Assembly (NCBI RefSeq): GCF_000759435.1
Contig: NZ_JRJG01000020.1
Coordinates: forward strand, 1-37,911
Length of the DNA stretch: 37,911 bases
Source: Hoeflea sp. BAL378
Lineage (GTDB): Bacteria; Pseudomonadota; Alphaproteobacteria; Rhizobiales; Rhizobiaceae
Direction: 5' to 3'
Part shown: positions 1-8,012 of the stretch, piece after piece
How positions within the stretch are numbered: position 1 is the stretch's first letter
Layout of the letters: each line of letters opens with the position of its first letter
The notes under the pieces: generated by a model
What the model was told of the DNA's origin: nothing
The model's input: only the letters and a program-made list of their open reading frames with translations
Databases searched by the model: none
Translations under genes and position numbers: made by a program

Positions 1-905
1 CATCCCTGGCAGGAGGCCGCGGCCCCGGCCAGCGCCGGGCGCTCGGGCGTCTCGCCGGGGCCGCCGGAATAGCGGCTTCCGGCGATGGCGTGATCGCGGG
101 TGGTGTGGCAGGTGGAGCAGGTGAAGCCGGCGCCGTCCGGCGCGGGCGCCATGTGCACATCGAGCGCGGCCACGGGAGCGACCAGGTCGGCGTTGAGGTC
201 GCCATGCTTGACCCCGGGACCGCCATCGGCGTTGAAATGGCAACTGCCGCAGCTCGCCCGCGTCGACGGGCCGACCGAGCGGGCGGCGGCGGCCAGATCC
301 TTGACCTCCGGCGCGTCGCCGCGCAGCCGCTCGTCATGGCACATGGAGCAGGCAGCCCCGCCTTCGTGGAAATTGGAGAGCGCCCACTTGCCGGTGGGCT
401 CGTGGCAGGTGAGGCAGTCCACCGGCGCGACCGGCGGGCCGGACGGATCGAACATCGCCGGGTCCTCGAAGCGCGTGCCGGAAATGTGGCAGGAGGTGCA
501 GGCCTCGATGTTGGACGGCACCGACAGCAGGAATCCGTTGGCGACATGGAGCATGCCGAGCAGCTCGGCCTTGCCTCCGGCCGTCTCGCCATCGCCGGCC
601 TTGGGCCAGGACCAGGTGAAATGGATCGAGCCGTGGAGTTGCTCGGACCCTGTGTTGTGGCAGGACAGGCAGGCCTGGTTGACCTCGCCGGCGCTGGCGA
701 AGGGCCCCGCCAGCGCCGGAAAACTTCTGTGATCGGCGGTGGAGGCCGGAATGCCGGCCCGGGCAGGGGCGGCGGACGCCGGAGCTTCGCCGGTGGTCGC
801 CCCGGCGGTGGCCGCCGGCGGATCCGACTGGGCCGCCGATGGCGAGGCGATTGCAACCGCCAGGCTGAACGCCAGACTGAGACCTGCGAGCCAGCGCGGT
901 GTCAT
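1..905 (-). CDS. Octahaem c-type cytochrome, tetrathionate reductase (OTR) family, 3' part missing
   Basis: Periplasmic multihaem electron-transfer protein, cut by the window edge (301 whole codons visible). A signal peptide (first ~25 residues, ending SAAQS) is followed by a low-complexity Ala-rich linker to ~55. CXXCH haem motifs start at C79, C136, C164, C186, C219 and C263. A seventh begins at C299 (CQG then TG-), exactly at the edge. The stretch ADHRSFPALAGPF (57-69) before haem 1 and HFTWSWP after it match the N-terminal signature of OTR-family octahaem cytochromes. Known OTR proteins reduce tetrathionate, nitrite or hydroxylamine in vitro, but their physiological substrate is not settled. 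The ATG at 905 has GGAAGGGG about 8 bases upstream. It is the last visible gene of a minus-strand operon with the pentahaem gene and rquA. The family call is firm; the substrate is unknown. Confidence 0.82.
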   Translation of the reverse strand, partial: MTPRWLAGLSLAFSLAVAIASPSAAQSDPPAATAGATTGEAPASAAPARAGIPASTADHRSFPALAGPFASAGEVNQACLSCHNTGSEQLHGSIHFTWSWPKAGDGETAGGKAELLGMLHVANGFLLSVPSNIEACTSCHISGTRFEDPAMFDPSGPPVAPVDCLTCHEPTGKWALSNFHEGGAACSMCHDERLRGDAPEVKDLAAAARSVGPSTRASCGSCHFNADGGPGVKHGDLNADLVAPVAALDVHMAPAPDGAGFTCSTCHTTRDHAIAGSRYSGGPGETPERPALAGAAASCQG

Positions 906-940
906 CGATCTTGCCCCTTCCAGGATTGTTTCTCTTGGAG

Positions 941-968
941 GGGCCTGGCCGCGGCGGCGGCCAGGCCC
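941..968 (-). promoter_or_regulatory. Perfect 12-bp intercistronic hairpin between two cytochrome genes
   Basis: GGGCCTGGCCGC (941-952) and GCGGCCAGGCCC (957-968) are perfect reverse complements with a 4-base loop. The hairpin lies in the 90-bp gap between the pentahaem and octahaem cytochrome genes. No T tract follows on either strand, so it does not look like a simple intrinsic terminator. An mRNA stabiliser or processing element that sets the ratio of the two cytochromes is possible (inference). Confidence 0.6.
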
Positions 969-995
969 TAATCGGGTCTCACCGAAGCAGGCGGC

Positions 996-2180
996 TCAGT
1001 TCGGACGGGTGCCGACCACCTCGACCCCGCTGCCGGCCGCCGCCAGATCGTCGATGCTGTCATACAGCAACTGCAGCGCGTAATAGGGATTGTGGGTGTA
1101 CATGCCCAAATCCTTGGCGACGACCTGGTAGTTGTAGGCGGCCTTGAGTTGCCGCGGCGTCCACGACTGGTAGCGGTTGGGGAACACGGCCTCGGCGTCC
1201 TCGATCGCGCCGCTGCCGTCGCCATCCTGGAAGAAGTACGGATAGGCATTCTCGTGATAGGCGATCGCGGTGCCGGCCACCTGCTTGCCATAGCCCTTGA
1301 TGGCGTCGAGCAGCCGTGCATGCAGCGCCTTGATCTCGGCGTAGACGCCTTCCTTGGCGTCGCCATTGCCGTCGAAGTCCACCTTGGAGGTGCGGATCAG
1401 CCGGAGCGACTGCTTGTCGTCGGCCACCACTTCGGTGTGGCATTCCGTGCAGGTGGCCACCTTCACCTGCAGCTTGTGCGGGCTGTGGCAATCGGTGCAG
1501 AGCTGCGACACCTGGTCGTGGAAATAATAGCCGGCATATTCCTTTCCGTCATACTCGTATCCGCCATGCACCTCGCCGCCGAACCGGCTTGCCGCGGAAG
1601 CGCGGTAGTGGATGTTGACGAAGCCGATTTCGGCCGAAGGCGTATCTTCGTCCGGCGACGCCCCCGCCTTGGCGATTTCCTCGCCGACCTGGACGGTGGA
1701 AGCGCGGCCGCCGTGGCAGGTCATGCAGCGCGCATCGGGGGTGAGGACCTCCTGCTCGACGCCGGAGGGGAAGGTGACGACGCTCATGGAGCGGGCGACG
1801 TCATTGTGACAGGCCATGCAGGCGATCCCGGGTGCCACGGCCGGATCGGGCGAATGCTTGGTGTCGACGGTGCCGGCGGCGCTGCCGTCCGCGCCGAGGT
1901 AATCCATGAAGCCCGCGGTCGAGTGACATTTGGAGCAGACCTCCGGGATCATCTTGTCGTCTTCATTGTCCCAGTGGCGGAAGGCCTCGCGGGTGATGTT
2001 GGCGTGGGGCGAGCCGCGCCATGCGTCGAGATTGGGGATCTCCGGCATCAGGGTCGCCGGCGCGGGCACCGCCGTTGCCGGACTTTCCTGGGCCTCTGCC
2101 CGCTGGAGCTGTGCTCCTCCCCATGCTGCAAACCCTGTCATGGCAGCCATGACCACGACGACACGAACTGATATTCTCAT
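996..2180 (-). CDS. Secreted pentahaem c-type cytochrome with EF-hand-like loops
   Basis: 394-residue periplasmic electron-transfer protein. A signal peptide covers about residues 1-31 (hydrophobic VVVVMAAMTGFAAW, cleavage after AEA). Five CXXCH motifs start at C82, C121, C152, C228 and C244. Many extra histidines (for example H59, H69, H109, H191, H205) could be distal ligands. Behind the haem part, a haem-free C-terminal domain of about 145 residues carries two Asp-rich loops. The one at 319-330 (DGDGSGAIEDAE) fits the EF-hand pattern fully. The one at 268-279 fits partly, lacking the acidic residue at position 12. The ATG at 2180 follows GGGGAGA with 8 bases spacing; a longer upstream reading would lose the signal peptide. 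It lies 49 bp after rquA and 90 bp before the OTR-family gene, so they probably form one transcript. No exact family is recognised; a redox partner of the octahaem protein is likely. Confidence 0.85.
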   Translation of the reverse strand: MRISVRVVVVMAAMTGFAAWGGAQLQRAEAQESPATAVPAPATLMPEIPNLDAWRGSPHANITREAFRHWDNEDDKMIPEVCSKCHSTAGFMDYLGADGSAAGTVDTKHSPDPAVAPGIACMACHNDVARSMSVVTFPSGVEQEVLTPDARCMTCHGGRASTVQVGEEIAKAGASPDEDTPSAEIGFVNIHYRASAASRFGGEVHGGYEYDGKEYAGYYFHDQVSQLCTDCHSPHKLQVKVATCTECHTEVVADDKQSLRLIRTSKVDFDGNGDAKEGVYAEIKALHARLLDAIKGYGKQVAGTAIAYHENAYPYFFQDGDGSGAIEDAEAVFPNRYQSWTPRQLKAAYNYQVVAKDLGMYTHNPYYALQLLYDSIDDLAAAGSGVEVVGTRPN

Positions 2181-2229
2181 CGCATTGTCTCCCCTTCGCG
2201 CGCCAGCCGCGCGGATCTGCATTAAGAGT

Positions 2230-2937
2230 TCATATCGAACCCCGGCGGTGGGCGACGGTCTTCTGGAAGACGCCGCCGAAAAATGTCTCCTTGGTCCATT
2301 CGAACGCGGCCGCATCGGCGCCCAGGTCGCGGATCTCGTGATCCCACATGCTCAGCGCAAAGGGCTCCAGCCGCTCGAACAGCTTGCGATAGAAGCCGCG
2401 CATAGGATGCAGCCTTGCCGGACGGTGGTAGTCGACGAACACGGCGCGGCCGCCGGGCGCCACGCGCTGGAGCAGCGCGGTGACGATGGCCTGCTTCATG
2501 TCGTCGGGAACCTCGTGCAGGAGGAAATAGCAGCTGACCACGTCATAGAGGCCGTCGCCGGGCTTGGACGCGTCGGCGATGCGGACGCGGGCCTGCTTCA
2601 TGCCCCACAGTTTCCGCCGGCACAGGGCCGCCTGCAGCGGGGCCACGTCCATGGCGTCGAGGCTGCCCTTGGGACCAATGCGCCGGGCGATTTCGGGAAT
2701 CAGCGTGCCATAGACGTGAGCCGCCTGAAGCACGCTTTGCCCGCTCGAGAACTCGGCCAGGGCCGCGTTCCGCAGCCGCACGTGATTGCCAAACAAGATG
2801 ATCCCCACGATCGTCTCGTTGTCGAGAAGCCGGGCATTGCGCGGATCCAGGTAAGCCCAGGTGTAGGTGTTCTTGAGATACGCAGGAACAGCATGAACTG
2901 CCGGGATGGAACGGAGGTCGTCGGGAATTTGTAACAT
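2230..2937 (-). CDS. rquA: RquA-type methyltransferase, rhodoquinone biosynthesis
   Basis: 235-residue class I SAM-methyltransferase-like protein. RquA converts ubiquinone to rhodoquinone, the low-potential quinone used to feed electrons to fumarate reductase and similar acceptors when oxygen is scarce. Family hallmarks seen: N-terminal AYLKNTYTWAYLDP (19-32), IILFGNHVRLRNAAL (46-60), the unusual motif I QAAHVYG (71-77) in place of the glycine-rich loop of ordinary SAM methyltransferases, FLLHE (138-142), VAPGGRAVFVDYHRP (159-173), and EPFALSMWDHEI (191-202). Known RquA proteins share this YG-containing motif I. The start is the ATG at 2937 (MLQIPDD); an in-frame extension to 3102 is compositionally odd and not family-like. 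The ribosome site is weak. It is first gene of the cytochrome operon. The alternative is an RquA paralogue with another quinone or small-molecule substrate. Confidence 0.77.
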   Translation of the reverse strand: MLQIPDDLRSIPAVHAVPAYLKNTYTWAYLDPRNARLLDNETIVGIILFGNHVRLRNAALAEFSSGQSVLQAAHVYGTLIPEIARRIGPKGSLDAMDVAPLQAALCRRKLWGMKQARVRIADASKPGDGLYDVVSCYFLLHEVPDDMKQAIVTALLQRVAPGGRAVFVDYHRPARLHPMRGFYRKLFERLEPFALSMWDHEIRDLGADAAAFEWTKETFFGGVFQKTVAHRRGSI

Positions 2938-3170
2938 CGCACAACTTTTTCGGATTATCGGAATTCCTGGCTTGTCGCCGTGGTCGGAACTCCGGTGATT
3001 AAGGTGTCGACCCGCAAGAGCGGCCGGAGGGGTTGAAATCGAAGCTGGGCCATAGGCTCTGGTTGAGTGTGCAATCGGCCCTTTCCTGAATTGGTGTCGC
3101 ATCGATCCCGTGTCCGCTGCTGGGCTTGTGCCTGCAGATGATCGATATCACGGTCGGCGGCGATGAGGCT

Positions 3171-3184
3171 TTGATCTTGCTCAA
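3171..3184 (-). promoter_or_regulatory. FNR/FnrL-type box upstream of rquA
   Basis: TTGATCTTGCTCAA contains a perfect TTGA-N6-TCAA core and matches TTGAT-N4-ATCAA at 9 of 10 specified positions. On the minus strand a weak -10-like GATATC lies about 21 bases downstream, compatible with FNR activation from near -41. The inferred leader to rquA would be about 200 nt, which is long. Oxygen-limited control would suit a rhodoquinone and cytochrome operon. The match is direct observation; regulation is inference. Confidence 0.5.
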
Positions 3185-3290
3185 TTTGGGTCCGTAACGG
3201 GGTAAAGTGCCAGGTTCGGAGTTAAATTATTGAATTTCCATACAAATACTGAAACAAGTTGCCCCGAAAGGCTGACGTGGCGGCAAAAAG

Positions 3291-3308
3291 TGTCAAAATT
3301 TTTTGACA
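3291..3308. promoter_or_regulatory. 18-bp perfect palindrome, operator-like
   Basis: TGTCAAAATTTTTTGACA has two 8-bp perfect arms around TT. It also satisfies the loose pattern TGT-N12-ACA used by PpsR/CrtJ-type repressors, and the general TGTCA-N8-TGACA operator form of several dimeric regulators. It sits in the AT-rich stretch 107 bp upstream of the FNR-like box. The binding protein is unknown. Confidence 0.45.
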
Positions 3309-3602
3309 TATTATCTCGTCTTACGAATCCTACACATCCCTGTAAAGCGTGTCCAACATCCCGTGCAAGACTGGCAAGCCGCGCGGGGCAATAATGGGGG
3401 ATTATTTTCAACAGGCCGATCGGCTCGGACGGCCCCTCGCCACCTGCCGCAGCCGTCACCGCCGGGCCGCCGCGGACACCGCCGCCCGAACCAGGACACG
3501 GACTGGGCAAGGGCTCGGCCGCGACCTGGCCGCCAAGGCCGGCGGGCGCCCGCGCAAACAGCCGCGCAACGCTGCGGACCATCGTTCGAAGAGAGGAAAA
3601 AA

Positions 3603-3678
3603 TGGTGCCCGGAGGCGGATTTGAACCACCGACACGCGGATTTTCAATCCGCTGCTCTACCAACTGAGCTATCCGGGC
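3603..3678 (-). tRNA. tRNA-Phe (anticodon GAA)
   Basis: Complete 76-nt cloverleaf on the minus strand. The acceptor stem GCCCGGA (3678-3672) pairs with TCCGGGC, followed by A and an encoded CCA (3605-3603). The anticodon loop TTGAAAA gives GAA for phenylalanine, and the T arm contains GGTTCAAATCC. A run of six T (complement of 3597-3602) follows CCA directly and probably ends transcription. It closes the conserved murA-to-yacG block. The accessory cytochrome operon lies on its 3' side, a common place for integrated DNA. Confidence 0.97.
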
Positions 3679-3753
3679 ATCTCACCGGGCCGCTCTTGAG
3701 CGGCGTCCGGAAGCTCGCCGGCGAAGGAGTTTTCCAACGCCGGAAGCGAGCGG

Positions 3754-3781
3754 GTTATAACATCTTGAAAGGCCCTGTCCA
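3754..3781 (-). promoter_or_regulatory. Promoter of tRNA-Phe
   Basis: On the minus strand TGGACA (3781-3776; one mismatch to TTGACA) is separated by 16 bp from TATAAC (3759-3754; one mismatch to TATAAT). The predicted start near 3747 gives a leader of about 70 nt before the tRNA. It is the best housekeeping-type promoter in the 249-bp gap between yacG and the tRNA. Confidence 0.6.
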
Positions 3782-3927
3782 GCACCCTTTTCAGGCTTTT
3801 TTCGCCACGGCGGGGAGAAAATGAACCCGGCCCCGGGGGCGGCGTTGGCGAAGTCCGGTTTTGCCGTCGCCAGGCCGCCCGCAGCGTCGCTTCGGTGCAC
3901 GCCGCGCGGCACTCTCAAGCCCGCGGG

Positions 3928-4128
3928 TCAGCCCCGGTCGTCGAAATCGTCGTCCTGGTTGTCATCGACCTCGGTGACGGGGATGGCGTAGCCGCCCACC
4001 AGCCAGCGGTTGAGGTCGACCGCGCGGCAGCGCTCGGAGCAGAACGGATAGCTGTCGCGCGTCGAGGGGCGTCCGCATTCCGGACATGGCTGCGCCTTGC
4101 GCAACGGGGTCACCTTGCCGTCGGTCAT
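3928..4128 (-). CDS. yacG: DNA gyrase inhibitor YacG, zinc ribbon
   Basis: 66-residue protein with a treble-clef zinc site made by C15-P-E-C18 and C30-S-E-R-C34, followed by RAVDLNRWLVGGYAIP, the usual YacG core, and a very acidic C-terminal tail (DDNQDDDFDD). In Escherichia coli YacG binds GyrB and blocks DNA binding by gyrase. The ATG at 4128 lies four bases after the maf stop. GAGGG in the end of maf serves as ribosome site, so the two are translationally close. The longer in-frame start inside maf is rejected because family members start near MTDGK. Confidence 0.92.
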   Translation of the reverse strand: MTDGKVTPLRKAQPCPECGRPSTRDSYPFCSERCRAVDLNRWLVGGYAIPVTEVDDNQDDDFDDRG

Positions 4129-4132
4129 GTGC

Positions 4133-4753
4133 TCAGCCCTCAAGCCATTTGAAGTGGACATCATAGCCTTCGCCGGTCAGCAGGCCAACGGTCTCGTAGA
4201 GCGGCAGGCCGACCACATTGGTGTAGGAGCCCACCAGCTTGACCACGAAGCTTCCCGCCAGGCCCTGGATGGCGTAGCCGCCGGCCTTGCCGCGCCACTG
4301 GCCCGACGCCAGGTAGCTTTCGATCTCGACCCGGGAGAGCCGCTTGAAACGGACCCTGGTCTCGACGATCTTCTGGCGGATGGTGTGGTCGGGGGTGACC
4401 AGGCAGATGCCGGTGAAGACACGGTGGTTGCGGCCCGACAGGAGATAGAGCGCGTTCGACGCCTCGTCGATCTGCTCCGCCTTGGGCAGGATGCGGCGGC
4501 CGACGGCGACCACGGTGTCGGCCGACAGGATATAGGCATCCTTCCAGGCCGGATCGAGCCGGGTCTCGGCAAGTGCCGCTTCCGCCTTCTCCCGCGACAG
4601 CCGCCGCGCCAGCGAGCGCGGATGCTCCGAGCGCTGCGGCGTCTCGTCGAGATCCATCGGCATCAGCCGGTCGGGCGCGATGCCGCCTTGGTCGAGCAGT
4701 TCAAGCCTGCGCGGCGACCCGGATGCGAGGATCAGTTTTTGCGATCGCGCCAT
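4133..4753 (-). CDS. maf: Maf-type nucleoside triphosphate pyrophosphatase
   Basis: 206-residue Maf/HAM1-superfamily enzyme that hydrolyses non-canonical or modified nucleoside triphosphates to monophosphate and pyrophosphate, a house-cleaning role in the cytoplasm. Seen: N-terminal substrate loop LASGSPRR (9-16), LSADTVV with D79 as the likely catalytic base, [11 protein letters not shown], and [10 protein letters not shown] near residue 155. Length is normal. The ATG at 4753 is 19 bp after infA, and the stop is four bases before yacG, so infA-maf-yacG read as one transcript. Which Maf subclass (dTTP/UTP or m7GTP type) cannot be fixed by eye. Confidence 0.92.
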   Translation of the reverse strand: MARSQKLILASGSPRRLELLDQGGIAPDRLMPMDLDETPQRSEHPRSLARRLSREKAEAALAETRLDPAWKDAYILSADTVVAVGRRILPKAEQIDEASNALYLLSGRNHRVFTGICLVTPDHTIRQKIVETRVRFKRLSRVEIESYLASGQWRGKAGGYAIQGLAGSFVVKLVGSYTNVVGLPLYETVGLLTGEGYDVHFKWLEG

Positions 4754-4772
4754 GGGATGGCCTCACCCTCGC

Positions 4773-4991
4773 TTACTTGAAGCGATAGGTGATGCGGCCC
4801 TTCGTCAGGTCGTAAGGCGTCATTTCGACGAGCACCTTGTCGCCGGCGAGAACGCGGATGCGGTTCTTGCGCATCCGGCCTGCGGTGTGCGCAATGATCT
4901 CATGCTCGTTTTCGAGCTTCACCCGGAAGGTTGCGTTCGGCAGCAGTTCGGTGACCACGCCCGGAAATTCGAGGACTTCTTCTTTCGCCAT
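4773..4991 (-). CDS. infA: Translation initiation factor IF-1
   Basis: 72-residue S1/OB-fold protein that binds the ribosomal A site during initiation. It starts [19 protein letters not shown], has the conserved [19 protein letters not shown] and ends [11 protein letters not shown], the normal family end. The ATG at 4991 follows AACTGGAAAGA. A 102-bp gap separates it from the phosphatase gene upstream, enough for its own promoter, though none is obvious. Confidence 0.98.
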   Translation of the reverse strand: MAKEEVLEFPGVVTELLPNATFRVKLENEHEIIAHTAGRMRKNRIRVLAGDKVLVEMTPYDLTKGRITYRFK

Positions 4992-5093
4992 TCAGTGTCT
5001 GTCTTTCCAGTTGAAAAAGGCGGCGCAAAATGCGCGGGCCTGAAATTTGGCCGGAACCTACACAATGACGAGCGATTTGTGAACCAAATTGAT

Positions 5094-5564
5094 TCACCCG
5101 CCCGCGAGCGGCCGCGACCAGCCCTTGCCCGAGACGATCCTGTGTCTGAGCATGTCGCGCACCTCGCGATAGGCGTCGAGAATGCGCTCCCTGGTCCCCG
5201 TCGCCACGGTCGGGTCCGGTGTCGGCCAGTAGATCACCTCGACCGCATTGCCGCGGGTCAGTTCCAGCGCCCGGTGGTGGGCTTCCGGCGCGAGCGTGAC
5301 GATGAGGTCGAAATAGTCGTCCTCCAGTTCGTCAAGCGTCTGCGGCTGCCGGTGGCCGAGATCCAGGCCGATCTCGGCCAGGACCGTGTCGACGAATGGA
5401 TCGCGCTCGCCCGGACGGACGCCGGCGGAGGCAATGTAGGTGCCGGCGGGCAGGACCGAGCGGGCGATGATCTCGGCCATCGGCGAGCGGATCGAGTTCA
5501 TGCCGCAGACGAACAGGACCGAACCGGGCGAGGTCCTGGCGGGAGCGGGGCTCATGTCCGCCAT
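5094..5564 (-). CDS. Low-molecular-weight phosphotyrosine phosphatase family protein
   Basis: 156-residue protein of the LMW-PTP/arsenate-reductase fold. The P-loop VCGMNSIRSPMAE has C20 as nucleophile and R26 closing the C-X5-R loop. DPTVATG near residue 125 supplies the catalytic Asp. The P-loop has Met where the usual signature has Gly (CGMN rather than CXGN); I recall this variant from rhizobial relatives. The substrate is unknown: protein tyrosine phosphate is likelier than arsenate, because the thioredoxin-linked arsenate reductase Cys pair is absent. The gene starts eight bases after the UPF0262 stop and belongs to the hisD-to-infA block. An internal Met at position 4 is an alternative start. 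Confidence 0.85.
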   Translation of the reverse strand: MADMSPAPARTSPGSVLFVCGMNSIRSPMAEIIARSVLPAGTYIASAGVRPGERDPFVDTVLAEIGLDLGHRQPQTLDELEDDYFDLIVTLAPEAHHRALELTRGNAVEVIYWPTPDPTVATGTRERILDAYREVRDMLRHRIVSGKGWSRPLAGG

Positions 5565-5572
5565 CGCGGTCC

Positions 5573-6048
5573 CTATCCGCGCCAGTGCAGCACGCAGACC
5601 AGCGTGAACAGCCGCCGGGCGGTGTCGAAATCCATCCTGATCTTGCCCTCCAGCCTGTCCATCAGCGTCTGCGAGCCTTCATTGTGGATGCCGCGACGGC
5701 CCATGTCGATGGCTTCGATCTGGCTCGGCGTGGAGGAGCGGATCGCCTCGTAGTAGCTCTCGCAGATCATGAAATAATCCTTGACGATGCGGCGGAACGG
5801 CGTGAGCGAGAGAATATGGGTGGCCACCGGCTCGTCACCCTGGGGGGAGATGGAGAAGACCAGCTTGGCATCGATCAGCGACAGCTTGAGCTTGTAGGGT
5901 CCCCTGTCGTGGCCGACCGGCTCGAAGCTGTTTTCCTCGATCAGGTCGAAAATGGCGACGGCGCGCTCGTGCTCCACATCGGGCGTGGCGCGGCCGATGG
6001 TTTCATCCAGAACGACATCCGAGAGCCGTTTCGTGTCCTCCGCCGCCG

Positions 6049-6052
<4 letters not shown>
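5573..6052 (-). CDS. UPF0262 family protein
   Basis: 159-residue conserved alphaproteobacterial protein of unknown function, recognised by its fixed place after hisD and by family stretches such as [21 protein letters not shown] (split: [10 protein letters not shown] and DVEHERAV), FDLIEENSF, and [12 protein letters not shown]. No membrane segment or signal peptide is seen. Its ATG overlaps the hisD stop in an ATGA junction at 6049-6052, so the two are translationally coupled. No catalytic motif is evident. Confidence 0.88.
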
Positions 6053-7377
<1,325 letters not shown>

Positions 7378-7410
7378 TGCCCTGTCCCCATTGTCACAGT
7401 CGTCGTTCGA

Positions 7411-7848
7411 TCAGAGGCCGAGCGGGTGGCGCGGCTTGAACTTGGTTTCCCAGCCGCCGCCGATGTCGGCCAGTTGCACTTCCAGGCACTCGACCTCGAG
7501 GCGGATCACCGCATCGCCCGACAGCACGATCTCGATCGCGCCGGCCGGCGCCTCGTCGCCGGGGACGAAGGTCAGGGCCAGCAGCGAATGCACGGCGTCG
7601 GTGTCCTTGAGATCGATCCCGCGGGATCTGACGCTCAGCACCTGCTTGACCGCGAGCACCGCCCGGCGGCGTTCGAAGGTCTTGGCGTCCCGTCCCTCTT
7701 CCCAGACAAAGCGATTGCCTTCAAGCGTGAAAGTCTTGTTCTGGCCGAGAAAGGCCGTGTCGCCGGTCTTGAAGACGGCGTCCTGCAGGCAGGCGGAAAT
7801 CACGGCCAGGTCCGTTTCGTCAAGCGCGACCAGTTTCAGACTGTCCAT
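7411..7848 (-). CDS. DUF2948 family protein
   Basis: 145-residue conserved protein of unknown function, always near murA and hisD in alphaproteobacteria. Typical stretches: LKLVALDETDLAVISACLQD, QDAVFKTGDTAFL, FERRRAVLAV, IRLEVECLEVQLADIG and WETKFKPRHP at the C-terminus. No membrane segments or metal-binding motifs are seen. Its ATG at 7848 lies 164 bp after the murA stop, so it may have its own promoter. Confidence 0.88.
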   Translation of the reverse strand: MDSLKLVALDETDLAVISACLQDAVFKTGDTAFLGQNKTFTLEGNRFVWEEGRDAKTFERRRAVLAVKQVLSVRSRGIDLKDTDAVHSLLALTFVPGDEAPAGAIEIVLSGDAVIRLEVECLEVQLADIGGGWETKFKPRHPLGL

Positions 7849-8012
7849 GGTTTACCTCGGGTCTCTGTCATCATTGCCGGGCGCGGGGTCACCGCGCGGT
7901 GTGCTGCACTGCAAGGTAGGTGGGGCGAGGCCAAAGCGCAATGCGCCGATGGTGGCAGCGCAAGGCGGAGCCCGGCAGCTTGCTGCCGACGCCCGGGCTT
8001 CAGTCCAGGGCG

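Larger units (their letters stand above)
2938..3602. other. 665-bp non-coding stretch between tRNA-Phe and rquA
   Basis: No convincing gene is present; short open frames here have no family resemblance and no good ribosome sites. About 3180-3345 is clearly richer in A and T than the rest of the window. The stretch contains the FNR-core palindrome (3171-3184) and the TGTCA/TGACA palindrome (3291-3308), both listed separately. About 3420-3590 is very GC-rich and featureless. It probably holds the promoter of the rquA operon and may mark one end of an acquired segment (inference). Confidence 0.6.

Noticed and set aside
2938-3102. N-terminal extension of rquA to 3102
   Set aside because: The extra 55 residues are basic and unlike the family; RquA homology starts just after the ATG at 2937.
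2999-3184. 61-residue minus-strand open frame before rquA
   Set aside because: No ribosome site, no hydrophobic or conserved pattern, and it overlaps the likely promoter region.
3181-3663. Open frame reading through the tRNA-Phe gene (IENPRVGGSNPPPG)
   Set aside because: This peptide is the usual translation artefact of a tRNA gene.
5079-5097. Inverted repeat GTGAA/TTCAC near infA
   Set aside because: Arms of only five bases with a 9-base gap, overlapping the phosphatase stop codon; too likely by chance.
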